Assembly (NCBI GenBank): GCA_024305745.1
Contig: JAHRBS010000008.1
Coordinates: forward strand, 2,142,979-2,206,978
Length of the DNA: 64,000 nucleotides
Source: Polyporus tsugae
Taxonomy: Eukaryota > Basidiomycota > Agaricomycetes > Polyporales > Polyporaceae
Reading direction: 5' to 3'
Of this stretch, positions 12,441 to 22,029 are shown in pieces. A model generated the notes under the pieces. It saw nothing but the letters and a program-made list of their open reading frames with translations. It did not search any database and had not been told where the DNA came from. The translations under genes were made by a program, and so were the position numbers. The number at the start of each line of letters is the position of its first letter. The first letter of the stretch is position 1.

Positions 12441-13273
12441 AAACCCTCTTTCTTATCAACCACTGTAAGGGCGGCAATCTTCTCCTCCATTGCCTTGAGC
12501 TGGGCCTTGAGTGTCGTGAGCTCGTCGGTACTGGATGAGGAAGAAGAGGCAGCCCGTTGGCCCTTGACCTTGGGTTTTGGGCAGCGGAACACAGGATGTC
12601 CTTTCTCACCGCAGTTCCAGCACTCTCCATCGAACTTCTTCTTGCCCGAACCGGAGGCGGCTGCCTTTTCGCCCTTCTTCTTCCATCCAAATTGCTTCGG
12701 CCGTTCCTCCTCGTGAACGGCAAGTTGCTGGTCCATCTGCAGCGCGACTTTCTGGATCTTGGCAAGGTCCGAGATGTCGTGCGCTGTGGTCGCAAAGGCG
12801 TCCTTGATCTTGTAAGGGAGTGCCGTGCGGTACCGCTCGCGCTTGTCCGCGTCACCGAACCTGGTGCGAGCAGCGATGGCATTGAACTGACTGGTATAGT
12901 CCTTGACAGTGCCAAGCCAATGCGAAGCCTTGCAGAGTTTGGTGAGTTCTGCGACGGCTGCTTCCTTGTCGTTTGCAGCGCAGAAGTGCACCTTGAATGA
13001 CCCCTCAAAGGCCGCAAAGTCCGACCACGCAACATTGCCGCTGGCCACTGTGACAATGTATGGGCCGGCCCACTCAGCAGTGCCACTGGTCAACTTGTTG
13101 AGGATCGTGATCCAGCGGATCTCGTGCGCGACACCTTGCGCTTCGAGAAGGTTGTAGTAGATGTGGGCATTAGCTACAAAGTGAAGCCCTTCCTGCATGA
13201 GCTTTCCATCATACTCATGAGGGGTGACTTGGGAGAGGAGTTTGGAGACATCAAAGGGGGTGGGTGTGGCCAT
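12437..13273 (-). CDS. gag: gag polyprotein (intact reading frame)
   Basis: 278 codons from the ATG at 13273 (MATPTPFDVSK) to TGA at 12437; the frame is open further upstream without an ATG. The capsid domain spans about residues 15-195, followed by a Lys-rich linker and one CCHC zinc knuckle (CWNCGEKGHPVFRCP, about residues 222-237), then a Ser-rich and coiled-coil-like C-terminus. It would assemble the retrotransposon particle and bind genomic RNA. The plus-strand copy at 18829-19665 encodes the identical protein. Gag remains intact although pol is broken, so this family could supply gag in trans. Confidence 0.85.
   Translation of the reverse strand: MATPTPFDVSKLLSQVTPHEYDGKLMQEGLHFVANAHIYYNLLEAQGVAHEIRWITILNKLTSGTAEWAGPYIVTVASGNVAWSDFAAFEGSFKVHFCAANDKEAAVAELTKLCKASHWLGTVKDYTSQFNAIAARTRFGDADKRERYRTALPYKIKDAFATTAHDISDLAKIQKVALQMDQQLAVHEEERPKQFGWKKKGEKAAASGSGKKKFDGECWNCGEKGHPVFRCPKPKVKGQRAASSSSSSTDELTTLKAQLKAMEEKIAALTVVDKKEGF
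12440..12446 (-). promoter_or_regulatory. Putative -1 ribosomal frameshift heptamer (GGGTTTT)
   Basis: On the minus strand the gag frame ends GAG GGT TTT TGA, so G GGT TTT fits the X-XXY-YYZ slippery rule in the gag frame. The protease/pol frame is exactly -1 and opens across this point. The same site occurs in the mirror copy at 19656-19662. A downstream pseudoknot was not evaluated. Confidence 0.5.
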
Positions 13274-14315
13274 GGTGGGAGCAGGTGACAGTGCTCGCAA
13301 TGAGGGCGAAGCGGAAGAGAACGATGAGGGTGGTGAGGATGGAGGTGTCAGGGTGTTGAGAACTACGGTTTCTCGTTTGGGTTCCTCCTCGACTGCAGGG
13401 TTTGAGTCCTCTTGCTCGGGTTCTGCTTCAACCTTGGGTAGTGCTGAGGTTGAAGCAATGGGGGAATTGGAGGTGCGGGATGCGAGCCGTTGTCTAACGA
13501 GCTCGGCAGTGGTCTAGAGGGTTAGTCCTCCAAGACGAGGGGATGCAGACAGAGTCCCAGTGGGGGTCGGCTTGCGACTTTGGGGCTGAGAGGTTGGACG
13601 CGAGGTAGGGCGGGACGCAGGACGAGATGCAGGGTTACTAGTTGCAACTGCTGCCGCTTGGCAAAGAGGCGGACGTTTGGGGTCACGAAATGCAGGTGTA
13701 GGGGGTCTGGCAATGTGTGCAAGGATAAGGGCTGGTTGGTCTTTGGTAGTGATGAGTCGAGGTGCGAGACCTTTGACTGCCTCAGGAATAGGTCTCCAAG
13801 TACGACTCTGGTGTGGGCATGGTTGTGTTACACAGACAGACCACCATTTCTTGTCCTTATCCCAGTACTCGTCCTGGACTTCAAAGGGGTGAAAGGCATG
13901 CGCAAACTCTTTGCAAGCCAGGATGAAGTGTCTCGCTTCCTATCCAGGAACAATGGACGGCTGGTGCACAACCCAACACTGTCTGCTCAGCCTCCTCGGC
14001 CTATTGCTGTGTCTTAACCTCAAGGGACACAAGCCCAGGGGTGTCCTGCCTTGGCTTTGTTTTGCCGCCTTTCTCTAGCCTCCCACACTGTAAGGCGGAC
14101 CACTTCTGTCAGTGCTGGGGTCTCGGGTTAGGAGCTTTCTGCGCACTGTACCACTGAAAGTGGCAAGCCTCGAGTTGAATCAAGACCACGTCCGATGGTG
14201 TGACTAGAGCGCGCACTACGCTAGGCCAACACAGAGGATCAAGAGTGCGTACCGTACGAGGGGAAAGGGGAAAGGGTGTGGGTACGCTGGTGCTTGTGAA
14301 GTAGTTTCAACCTAA
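13274..14315 (-). other. Leader region between 5' LTR and gag
   Basis: About 1 kb between LTR and gag start. On the minus strand it has short Pro/Ser-rich open stretches (for example 13522-13722), and gag could extend upstream into it in frame. No recognised domain is visible, and I did not find a convincing tRNA primer-binding site next to the LTR. The same sequence is mirrored at 17787-18828. Confidence 0.5.
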
Positions 14316-14761
14316 TGTTATGACTGGCCATCAAGTAAGGACCAGGGAGACTTACGAGACAAGCAAGGGCATCAACAAGCACTTGTGCAGCAAGAGTGGA
14401 GCAAGGCTCAACGGTCAGGGCTGGAGACAAGATGTATTGAGTAAGTAGATGTCTACCAGCGAAATACAGCGAGGCTTACCTGGAGACAAGAGGTCAAAAC
14501 TGAGGTCTCCAGGCAGCAAAGTACAGGTCCTTATATACGTATAGAGGACAATGAGAATCCGGGGACAATAGGTAACTATGGACACGGATGAACAATGGGA
14601 ATAGAACAATAGCGACAATGGACAATAAGGAGCTATTGTGCTGAGGAACAAAGGATGAGATACAATGCAACGGAGAACAATAAGTACGACATGAGAAGTA
14701 GATTGTCCGGAAAAGGAAAATAAGGTGCTGGTAGCAGATGCCAAATGGAACATTCATGACA
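14316..14761 (-). repeat. 5' LTR, short form (446 bp)
   Basis: Minus-strand LTR from TGTCATGAA (14761) to ..CATAACA (14316), with a TATA box (TATATAAGG, plus-strand about 14530). It matches the plus-strand LTR at 17341-17786 base for base, with the one difference I could see in the first dozen bases. It lies directly upstream of the gag leader. Confidence 0.9.
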
Positions 14762-14949
14762 GCAATAATCCTGAGACCTTAAAAAAATAAAAAAACAAAA
14801 AGCAGCTATGTCACTTCAACAATCACTTCAACAATGTATAGAAGTGCACTTACAGCATGCATATGTCCGACACAACAGAGCAGTGATAAGAAAAGATCAC
14901 AAAACTTAGCACTGCCACCTTTCATTTCAATCTAATAGAAGTAACAAAT

Positions 14950-14966
14950 CCTAACCCTAACCCTAA
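14950..14966. repeat. Interstitial telomeric tract (CCTAA + 2x CCCTAA)
   Basis: Seventeen bases of uninterrupted telomere repeat in the C-rich orientation, opposite to the terminal TTAGGG array of this chromosome end. It is short enough that chance or slippage cannot be excluded. Confidence 0.7.
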
Positions 14967-15453
14967 AGCTGTGCTGATGGAGTAAGTAATTTTGTAGTCC
15001 AGTGTCTAAATTGTTGTAGTGAAAGCCTTTCTGAGTCTGAAATTTATTCCCACAGTACTAATAAGTGTGATATGGATTTGGCAGGTGCACCTCATTATAA
15101 ACAATTGATTTCATGCCTCATCAATTGTAACCGAGTCACTAAGTAAGAGTATGGTGAATCTCTATGAGAAATCAGAATCTACGAATGTGGGAAATACTAG
15201 ATGATAGGGTACAGCATGTAGTATGTATAGTACAAAGCAAGACTTGGCATGGTCATAGGGACGTGCACTATATTCCCGACTTCAACAAACATGCACTTCA
15301 ATAATTGTGTTGTGTGCAGATATGGTGGCCTCCTTCATTCGCTGCACAAATGTCTGCACATCCTGATATTCGGATTTGGATGCCCAGATGAGGCTGTGCA
15401 GCACCTGGCTGTAATTCATAAAAAATGATGAGAACCCTGTTGTTTCTGATCAC

Positions 15454-16404
15454 ATGGTATTCATTGTGAGCTCAGTTGTGGGCAAGTGCTGGATACAGTC
15501 TTTGTCGGACACCCCCTTCTATCCCTCGTACCACCACCATCCGGTGGGCACCTACATCCTTTACGCTGCCTCTACCTACGTAGCGAGTACAGTACATCAG
15601 GGGTCCTACACCCTTCCAATTCCTGGTCCCTGGGAGACCAAAATGCATCCAAGCACTACCCGGGCGGGGACTGGGGGGTCAAGCGGTGTGCACCACATGC
15701 GCAGCACGCCCCCCTTGTACCTACCCCCCACACACCTGCCAGCGGACTTCCCAGCTCGTCTGGAGATGGCTGCCTTCACCCACTACACATACATCGAGAG
15801 CGAGCTGCCTTACAGGCCTCGCTCTCGAGCACACATCACCATGCTGGCGCATCTTGCGCTCGTCATGCTGGACAACAACTGGACGTCCTTCCCCGCTCTG
15901 GGGGAGAGCATCAGTCGTGACAGTCCCCCCTTTCAATCCATTATCGATCTCATCGATTGTATCACACGCAACATTGGTTCGCCCTTCCTCCCAATGGAGA
16001 GCGCGTTCTGGCTTCCCCCTTCACTCTTTGCTGAGGTCCCCATCCTCGTGGCGATTCACAATTCACACGATGAAATGTGTGAGAACATCCTGATGCATTT
16101 CCAGGGCGCCCACGCGTTTCTCTGCCATTTCTCCGGCCTTATGGAGAAAGATCACACACGAGATGATTGGGAAATTCCCGAAGTGATTGCGGTCAGCACC
16201 AATGTGCTCGCGGCCAGATTGCTATCTCAAACACACCCGCGGGATGAAGTTTACCTCCCTGCTGACTCAGCATCAAACCGAGTCATCTGGACCCCCTTTT
16301 GGGAGCGGTTCAGTGACTCACACTCATACAGCCAAATCTTGGAGATCGCCAACTGGAATGCCCATGTCTACGACATGCTGGCGATTGAGGCAGGTGATAG
16401 ATAA
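15454..16404 (+). CDS. Orphan ORF, 316 aa, unknown function
   Basis: Opens at ATG 15454 and ends TAA at 16404. The protein is rich in aromatic and His residues. It begins with a Tyr/Pro-rich part (residues 25-100), followed by a globular-looking part with conserved-type blocks such as 'AFTHYTYIESELPY' and 'LPADSASNRVIWTPFWERF'. A second frame (16187-16708) continues in the same style ('HLESERYAYRLTSFTCPFHSDFVVWQYYYML'-like spacing), so the original product was probably longer and a frameshift near 16400 has cut it. I recognise no family. It is not a retroelement protein. It could be a captured host gene or a protein of another mobile element. Confidence 0.45.
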   Translation: MVFIVSSVVGKCWIQSLSDTPFYPSYHHHPVGTYILYAASTYVASTVHQGSYTLPIPGPWETKMHPSTTRAGTGGSSGVHHMRSTPPLYLPPTHLPADFPARLEMAAFTHYTYIESELPYRPRSRAHITMLAHLALVMLDNNWTSFPALGESISRDSPPFQSIIDLIDCITRNIGSPFLPMESAFWLPPSLFAEVPILVAIHNSHDEMCENILMHFQGAHAFLCHFSGLMEKDHTRDDWEIPEVIAVSTNVLAARLLSQTHPRDEVYLPADSASNRVIWTPFWERFSDSHSYSQILEIANWNAHVYDMLAIEAGDR

Positions 16405-17340
16405 TCCAAGAGACATCCTCAACAGCTGGCAGCTGTGGCCGAGTGTCCATGCCGACCTCAGCCCGCCTTGCTGGCTCACGGAACACCGGCTTCGGGCTGC
16501 GGTTCCAGACCACCTTGAGTCTGAGCGCTATGCGTACAGACTCACTTCTTTCACATGTCCGTTCCACAGCGACTTCGTGGTTTGGCAGTACTATTACATG
16601 CTCGTGCCCTGCAAACGCAAAGGCCGAGTCCGCACACACTGCCGCCGGCGTGGCACCCCAGTTGTGCACCCAGAAGGCCCACCCCCCAACCGCGCGATCG
16701 GCTGCTAGCTCCCTGAGTGGCTGGTCGCGCTCGATCCGGACAAACCACCGCCGTCGGTGCTGTCCCCTTGAGCCCCTCCCTGCACGCCGCCGCCTTGTGC
16801 CGCAGCATGCAATCCTCCATCTGCAGACATCACACCCTGCATGCATCCTCCATTAGATCGCAGCACGTCAATTGTCGACACAAATCACACGGACACCACG
16901 CCCTGCACGCTCCCACCGATGGAGCGCAGCGCGCTGATCGCCCATATTGAACAACACCTGCGCCCCCTCATGCAGGTTCACCCTCACACGCGCGGATCCA
17001 CGGTGGGTAGAACAAAGAGAAATTGTCCCCACCTGCAGATGCCTGCTATAGACGTAGCCCAGGCGGATGAGCTGGCGGGCCCCGGGTCTGACGCGGAGGC
17101 TCCTCCTCCAGGAACACGATCGTCGGGCCGGCGGTAAGATGGAAAATTACCGAGTGGCCCTCCCTACCACTCCTGGCCTTTGGCCGTGGTCCTACCTGTG
17201 CACAAGCACATCACGTCAACCAAACGTAGGATACCGGGAGACGCGCTGCTGTAGTTACATAAGCTCCTCATGTATTACAGTGCTGCCGACATCCTGAGAT
17301 TTAAAAAAAATTTAAAAAAAATTAAAAAAAAGACAGTCTT

Positions 17341-17786
17341 TGTCATGAACGTTCCATTTGGCATCTGCTACCAGCACCTTATTTTCCTTTTCCGGACAAT
17401 CTACTTCTCATGTCGTACTTATTGTTCTCCGTTGCATTGTATCTCATCCTTTGTTCCTCAGCACAATAGCTCCTTATTGTCCATTGTCGCTATTGTTCTA
17501 TTCCCATTGTTCATCCGTGTCCATAGTTACCTATTGTCCCCGGATTCTCATTGTCCTCTATACGTATATAAGGACCTGTACTTTGCTGCCTGGAGACCTC
17601 AGTTTTGACCTCTTGTCTCCAGGTAAGCCTCGCTGTATTTCGCTGGTAGACATCTACTTACTCAATACATCTTGTCTCCAGCCCTGACCGTTGAGCCTTG
17701 CTCCACTCTTGCTGCACAAGTGCTTGTTGATGCCCTTGCTTGTCTCGTAAGTCTCCCTGGTCCTTACTTGATGGCCAGTCATAACA
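17341..17786 (+). repeat. LTR, short form (446 bp)
   Basis: TGTCATGAACG... to ..GTCATAACA, with a TATATAAGG box at about 17566. It is the mirror image of 14316-14761. The 5-mer before it (GTCTT) has no partner because the 3' end of the element is missing. Confidence 0.9.
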
Positions 17787-18828
17787 TTAGGTTGAAACTA
17801 CTTCACAAGCACCAGCGTACCCACACCCTTTCCCCTTTCCCCTCGTACGGTACGCACTCTTGATCCTCTGTGTTGGCCTAGCGTAGTGCGCGCTCTAGTC
17901 ACACCATCGGACGTGGTCTTGATTCAACTCGAGGCTTGCCACTTTCAGTGGTACAGTGCGCAGAAAGCTCCTAACCCGAGACCCCAGCACTGACAGAAGT
18001 GGTCCGCCTTACAGTGTGGGAGGCTAGAGAAAGGCGGCAAAACAAAGCCAAGGCAGGACACCCCTGGGCTTGTGTCCCTTGAGGTTAAGACACAGCAATA
18101 GGCCGAGGAGGCTGAGCAGACAGTGTTGGGTTGTGCACCAGCCGTCCATTGTTCCTGGATAGGAAGCGAGACACTTCATCCTGGCTTGCAAAGAGTTTGC
18201 GCATGCCTTTCACCCCTTTGAAGTCCAGGACGAGTACTGGGATAAGGACAAGAAATGGTGGTCTGTCTGTGTAACACAACCATGCCCACACCAGAGTCGT
18301 ACTTGGAGACCTATTCCTGAGGCAGTCAAAGGTCTCGCACCTCGACTCATCACTACCAAAGACCAACCAGCCCTTATCCTTGCACACATTGCCAGACCCC
18401 CTACACCTGCATTTCGTGACCCCAAACGTCCGCCTCTTTGCCAAGCGGCAGCAGTTGCAACTAGTAACCCTGCATCTCGTCCTGCGTCCCGCCCTACCTC
18501 GCGTCCAACCTCTCAGCCCCAAAGTCGCAAGCCGACCCCCACTGGGACTCTGTCTGCATCCCCTCGTCTTGGAGGACTAACCCTCTAGACCACTGCCGAG
18601 CTCGTTAGACAACGGCTCGCATCCCGCACCTCCAATTCCCCCATTGCTTCAACCTCAGCACTACCCAAGGTTGAAGCAGAACCCGAGCAAGAGGACTCAA
18701 ACCCTGCAGTCGAGGAGGAACCCAAACGAGAAACCGTAGTTCTCAACACCCTGACACCTCCATCCTCACCACCCTCATCGTTCTCTTCCGCTTCGCCCTC
18801 ATTGCGAGCACTGTCACCTGCTCCCACC

Positions 18829-19665
18829 ATGGCCACACCCACCCCCTTTGATGTCTCCAAACTCCTCTCCCAAGTCACCCCTCATGAGTATGATGGAAAG
18901 CTCATGCAGGAAGGGCTTCACTTTGTAGCTAATGCCCACATCTACTACAACCTTCTCGAAGCGCAAGGTGTCGCGCACGAGATCCGCTGGATCACGATCC
19001 TCAACAAGTTGACCAGTGGCACTGCTGAGTGGGCCGGCCCATACATTGTCACAGTGGCCAGCGGCAATGTTGCGTGGTCGGACTTTGCGGCCTTTGAGGG
19101 GTCATTCAAGGTGCACTTCTGCGCTGCAAACGACAAGGAAGCAGCCGTCGCAGAACTCACCAAACTCTGCAAGGCTTCGCATTGGCTTGGCACTGTCAAG
19201 GACTATACCAGTCAGTTCAATGCCATCGCTGCTCGCACCAGGTTCGGTGACGCGGACAAGCGCGAGCGGTACCGCACGGCACTCCCTTACAAGATCAAGG
19301 ACGCCTTTGCGACCACAGCGCACGACATCTCGGACCTTGCCAAGATCCAGAAAGTCGCGCTGCAGATGGACCAGCAACTTGCCGTTCACGAGGAGGAACG
19401 GCCGAAGCAATTTGGATGGAAGAAGAAGGGCGAAAAGGCAGCCGCCTCCGGTTCGGGCAAGAAGAAGTTCGATGGAGAGTGCTGGAACTGCGGTGAGAAA
19501 GGACATCCTGTGTTCCGCTGCCCAAAACCCAAGGTCAAGGGCCAACGGGCTGCCTCTTCTTCCTCATCCAGTACCGACGAGCTCACGACACTCAAGGCCC
19601 AGCTCAAGGCAATGGAGGAGAAGATTGCCGCCCTTACAGTGGTTGATAAGAAAGAGGGTTTTTGA
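18829..19665 (+). CDS. gag: gag polyprotein (intact, identical to mirror copy)
   Basis: 278 codons, ATG at 18829, TGA at 19663-19665, preceded in frame by open Ser/Pro-rich sequence. Capsid domain and a single CCHC knuckle as in the 12437-13273 copy, with no amino-acid difference. Particle protein of the retrotransposon. Confidence 0.85.
   Translation: MATPTPFDVSKLLSQVTPHEYDGKLMQEGLHFVANAHIYYNLLEAQGVAHEIRWITILNKLTSGTAEWAGPYIVTVASGNVAWSDFAAFEGSFKVHFCAANDKEAAVAELTKLCKASHWLGTVKDYTSQFNAIAARTRFGDADKRERYRTALPYKIKDAFATTAHDISDLAKIQKVALQMDQQLAVHEEERPKQFGWKKKGEKAAASGSGKKKFDGECWNCGEKGHPVFRCPKPKVKGQRAASSSSSSTDELTTLKAQLKAMEEKIAALTVVDKKEGF
19656..19662 (+). promoter_or_regulatory. Putative -1 frameshift heptamer GGGTTTT
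   Basis: Gag-frame codons GAG GGT TTT TGA; shifting back one base reads GGG TTT TTG ATT AGA and enters the protease frame, which is open from here to 20219. Confidence 0.5.
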
Positions 19666-21191
19666 TTAGAACCACATTGGACGCTGCGCATGCTGGTTCT
19701 TGTAGTAATAGTCGACTTTCTGTACTGGGTTCGTTGTTTGTATATGAAGTAAATCATGATGGTCAACACTTTCATATACCGGTATGGTTAATTGGCAAGC
19801 AGCGACATAAGGACATTGTAGCTATGGTAGATAGTGGTCCTACTACTAAGTTCCTACATAGACGATTCGTAGAACAGAATAGGGTTACAACGAGGAAGTT
19901 GGCAAGGCCAATTCCTCTGTACAACATCGACAGTTCAGAAAACCGTGATGGTACGATCACAGAGGTTGCCGTGTTGGATATGGCAATCAGAGACCACAGG
20001 GAGAAGGTGGTCTTTGTAGTGACGGATATAGGAGAAGAGGATGTCATCATCGGCCTGGACTGGCTACGCGAGCACAACCCTGAAGTAGACTGGGAACGCG
20101 GCTCACTGCGCCTGTTGAGATGTCCAGAGACATGCCCGGCTAACCAGAGAACCTCTGAACCTGTCGAGACCAAAGCATGTGATACGGAGGTATGGCTTAT
20201 GGCGCGCCATAGTCCTTGATGGGCAAAGAAGGTTAGGAAGGCTGGAAGGGTGTGTGCAGCTGTGATGACTGAGGAGAAGGAGGAGGATAGGCCCTGGCCG
20301 CCAGGATTCCTGCCGTGGTGGGATGGAACTGAGACGTCTCTTCTCAATGCATGGGAGGATGGACAACGCCTTTATGGTGCTCTGCAACTGTTTGCTTCAG
20401 CGACATACACATATTCACAGCAACTCGCTGAGCAAGAGTACCAGAAGAAGGAAGTCTGCCCTGTCAAGGAGATTGTACCCAAGCACTATCACAAATACTT
20501 GCATGTGTTCTCGAAAGAGGTGTCCGAATGTTTGCCAGAACACGGACCCTATGACCATGCGATAGAGCTCGTGCCCGATGCAAAGATGTTCCATTCCTGC
20601 GTGTACCCCCTATCGCCCAGCGAACAAGGAGAGCTTGACAAGTTTCTCGCTGAGAACTTGGCCAAAGGCTATATTCAAGAGTCGAAGTCACCAATGTCAT
20701 TGCCGTTCTTCTTTGTCAAGAAGAAGGATGGTAGCCTGTGTCCAGTCCAGGACTACCAGCAACTCAACGAGATCACCATTAAGAACCGTTACCCACTACC
20801 GTTGGTATCGGATCTGATGGATCAACTCAAGAAAGCCAAGTACTTCACAAAGCTTGATATTTGTTGGGGGTATAACAATGTGAGAGCTAAGACCAATGAT
20901 GAATGGAAGGCTGCCTTTGTGACCAATTGGGGGCTGTTCAAGCCGAACATTATGTTCTTTGGGTTAGCCAATTCACCCAGCACATTCTCTGCGCTCATGA
21001 ATGACATCTTCAAGGACCTCATCATACTCAGCAAAGTCACTATCTACCTCGATGACATCCTCATATTCACCGACAGTCTCACGTGAGGTCCTGACACATC
21101 TTAAGGAGAATGACCTGTTCTGCAAGTCAGAGAAGTGCGAATTTGAACAGCCCAAGGTTGAGTACCTCGGTGTGCTCAGCTCGGAGAACTG
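19662..21191 (+). pseudogene. pol: pol remnant: protease and partial RT
   Basis: The protease ORF (to TGA 20217-20219) contains VDSGPTTKF and ends in the LDWLREHNPEVDW block typical of Ty3 proteases. RT follows after the TGA, through 'VKKKDGSL', 'YTKLDI'-type and FFGLANSP motifs to YLDDILIF. There the frame breaks (21084-21086 TGA; continuation in another frame, SREVLTHLKENDLF). Homology stops at 21191. Not functional. Confidence 0.85.
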
Positions 21192-21734
21192 TGTATGTTA
21201 GGAACAGATCAGCCGCTGAACCAGCTATGCCAAAAGGGCGCAATGTCAAGCTTGGCTTGACACTTGGCTGGTACTATATACATAGTTTGTAATGCTTTCA
21301 TGACATACAGCAAGCTTATATTGCAAACAGTTGATCCCTAGATTTCAATTGTATATAAGCTATAAATCTGACTAACGCTGCTGCTTAGGGCTCCTACTCC
21401 TTGATTTCCCCAGTTTTACCTATAACTGTTCAATTTATCAAGGTTATTCCCAGTTCTATCTAGCTCAGATTACTTAGGGTTTACTCTATTCAAAATCTAC
21501 TAAGCAAGAGTTAACAACCTACTAAGCACTATGAAGTACTGAGCTTGCGCTGTTCCATTCACTGCAGCCTTTCAGCCTTCCCTTGTAAGATAGGTAGGGC
21601 ACTCTGGATGGCTGTGCAAAGATCTGGTGTGCATAAGGCGTGACAAGTGGTGGCCACTATATTACATTTTGGCAGGGCTCCCCCTGGCACAATACTAGCT
21701 GCCTGCGTACAAAATCACAATTCTGGGCCACAAC

Positions 21735-21985
21735 CCCCAATTGAATGGGGTAAGTTCCACTTTTGTACAGAAGTAAGTATATTGAATGCGGATAAGGGCA
21801 ATCTTTCTATACAAGTAAAGTAATCAGTTGAGTCCGATCTTTGTATGTGAGTAAGTAACCAATTAAATAGAGGTAAGTGCGACCTTTGTATGCAAGTAAA
21901 TAGCCAGTTGAAGGCAGATCACCGACATTTCTATATAAGTAAATAATCAATTGAACAGAGGTAAATCCACCCTTTGTGATAAGTG
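21735..21985. repeat. Degenerate tandem array, unit about 50-60 bp
   Basis: Four to five copies built on AAGTAA-TA-CCAATTGAA-AGAGGTAAGTGCGACCTTTGTATGC, with many substitutions between copies. No coding potential. Confidence 0.65.
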
Positions 21986-22029
21986 CCCCACTACTAATGC
22001 ACTGGTGTACTGCTACTTATATGCATTAT

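Larger units (their letters stand above)
8067..14761 (-). mobile_element. Ty3/gypsy chromovirus, full-span but inactive, mosaic
   Basis: Minus-strand element with LTRs at 14316-14761 (5') and 8067-8687 (3'), each starting TGT.ATG and ending in CA. The internal order is leader, gag, protease, RT, RNase H, integrase, chromodomain. A polypurine tract (minus-strand GGAGGGGG near 8692-8700) abuts the 3' LTR as required. The pol frame is broken by several stops and one frameshift. The flanking 5-mers (CACAG at 8062-8066, GCAAT at 14762-14766) do not match, so there is no target duplication. The two LTRs differ greatly, which a simple insertion would not produce. Confidence 0.9.
14762..17340. other. 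Spacer between inverted Ty3 arms
   Basis: 2.6 kb of non-LTR sequence framed by A-rich tracts (14781-14803 on the left; three A8 runs at 17302-17332 on the right). It contains an orphan ORF (15454-16404), a short interstitial telomeric tract (14950-14966), and repeats of ACTTCAACAAT-like words near 14815-14835 and 15284-15308. From 16710 to 17300 I see only short Pro/Arg-rich frames and no gene I can support. It is not an internal part of the Ty3 family as seen elsewhere in the window. Confidence 0.7.
10911..21191. repeat. 3851-bp inverted repeat with 2579-bp spacer
   Basis: The minus-strand segment 10911-14761 and the plus-strand segment 17341-21191 are reverse complements and perfectly colinear: paired coordinates sum to 32102 at both ends and at every point checked, so there is no net indel. 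Gag (278 aa) and the protease ORF (185 aa) are identical in the two arms. Substitutions cluster at about 20680-20699 and in the last 30 bases before the distal breakpoint. The arms are the 5' halves of a Ty3 element with their LTRs facing the spacer. Confidence 0.9.
17341..21191 (+). mobile_element. Ty3/gypsy chromovirus 5' half, truncated in RT
   Basis: Plus-strand copy of the family at 8067-14761: LTR, leader, gag, protease and RT up to just after the catalytic YLDD block, then an abrupt change to AT-rich DNA at 21192. RNase H, integrase, chromodomain and 3' LTR are missing. It shares with the left copy the identical TGA after protease and the identical frameshift after YLDD, so both descend from an already defective master. 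Confidence 0.9.
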
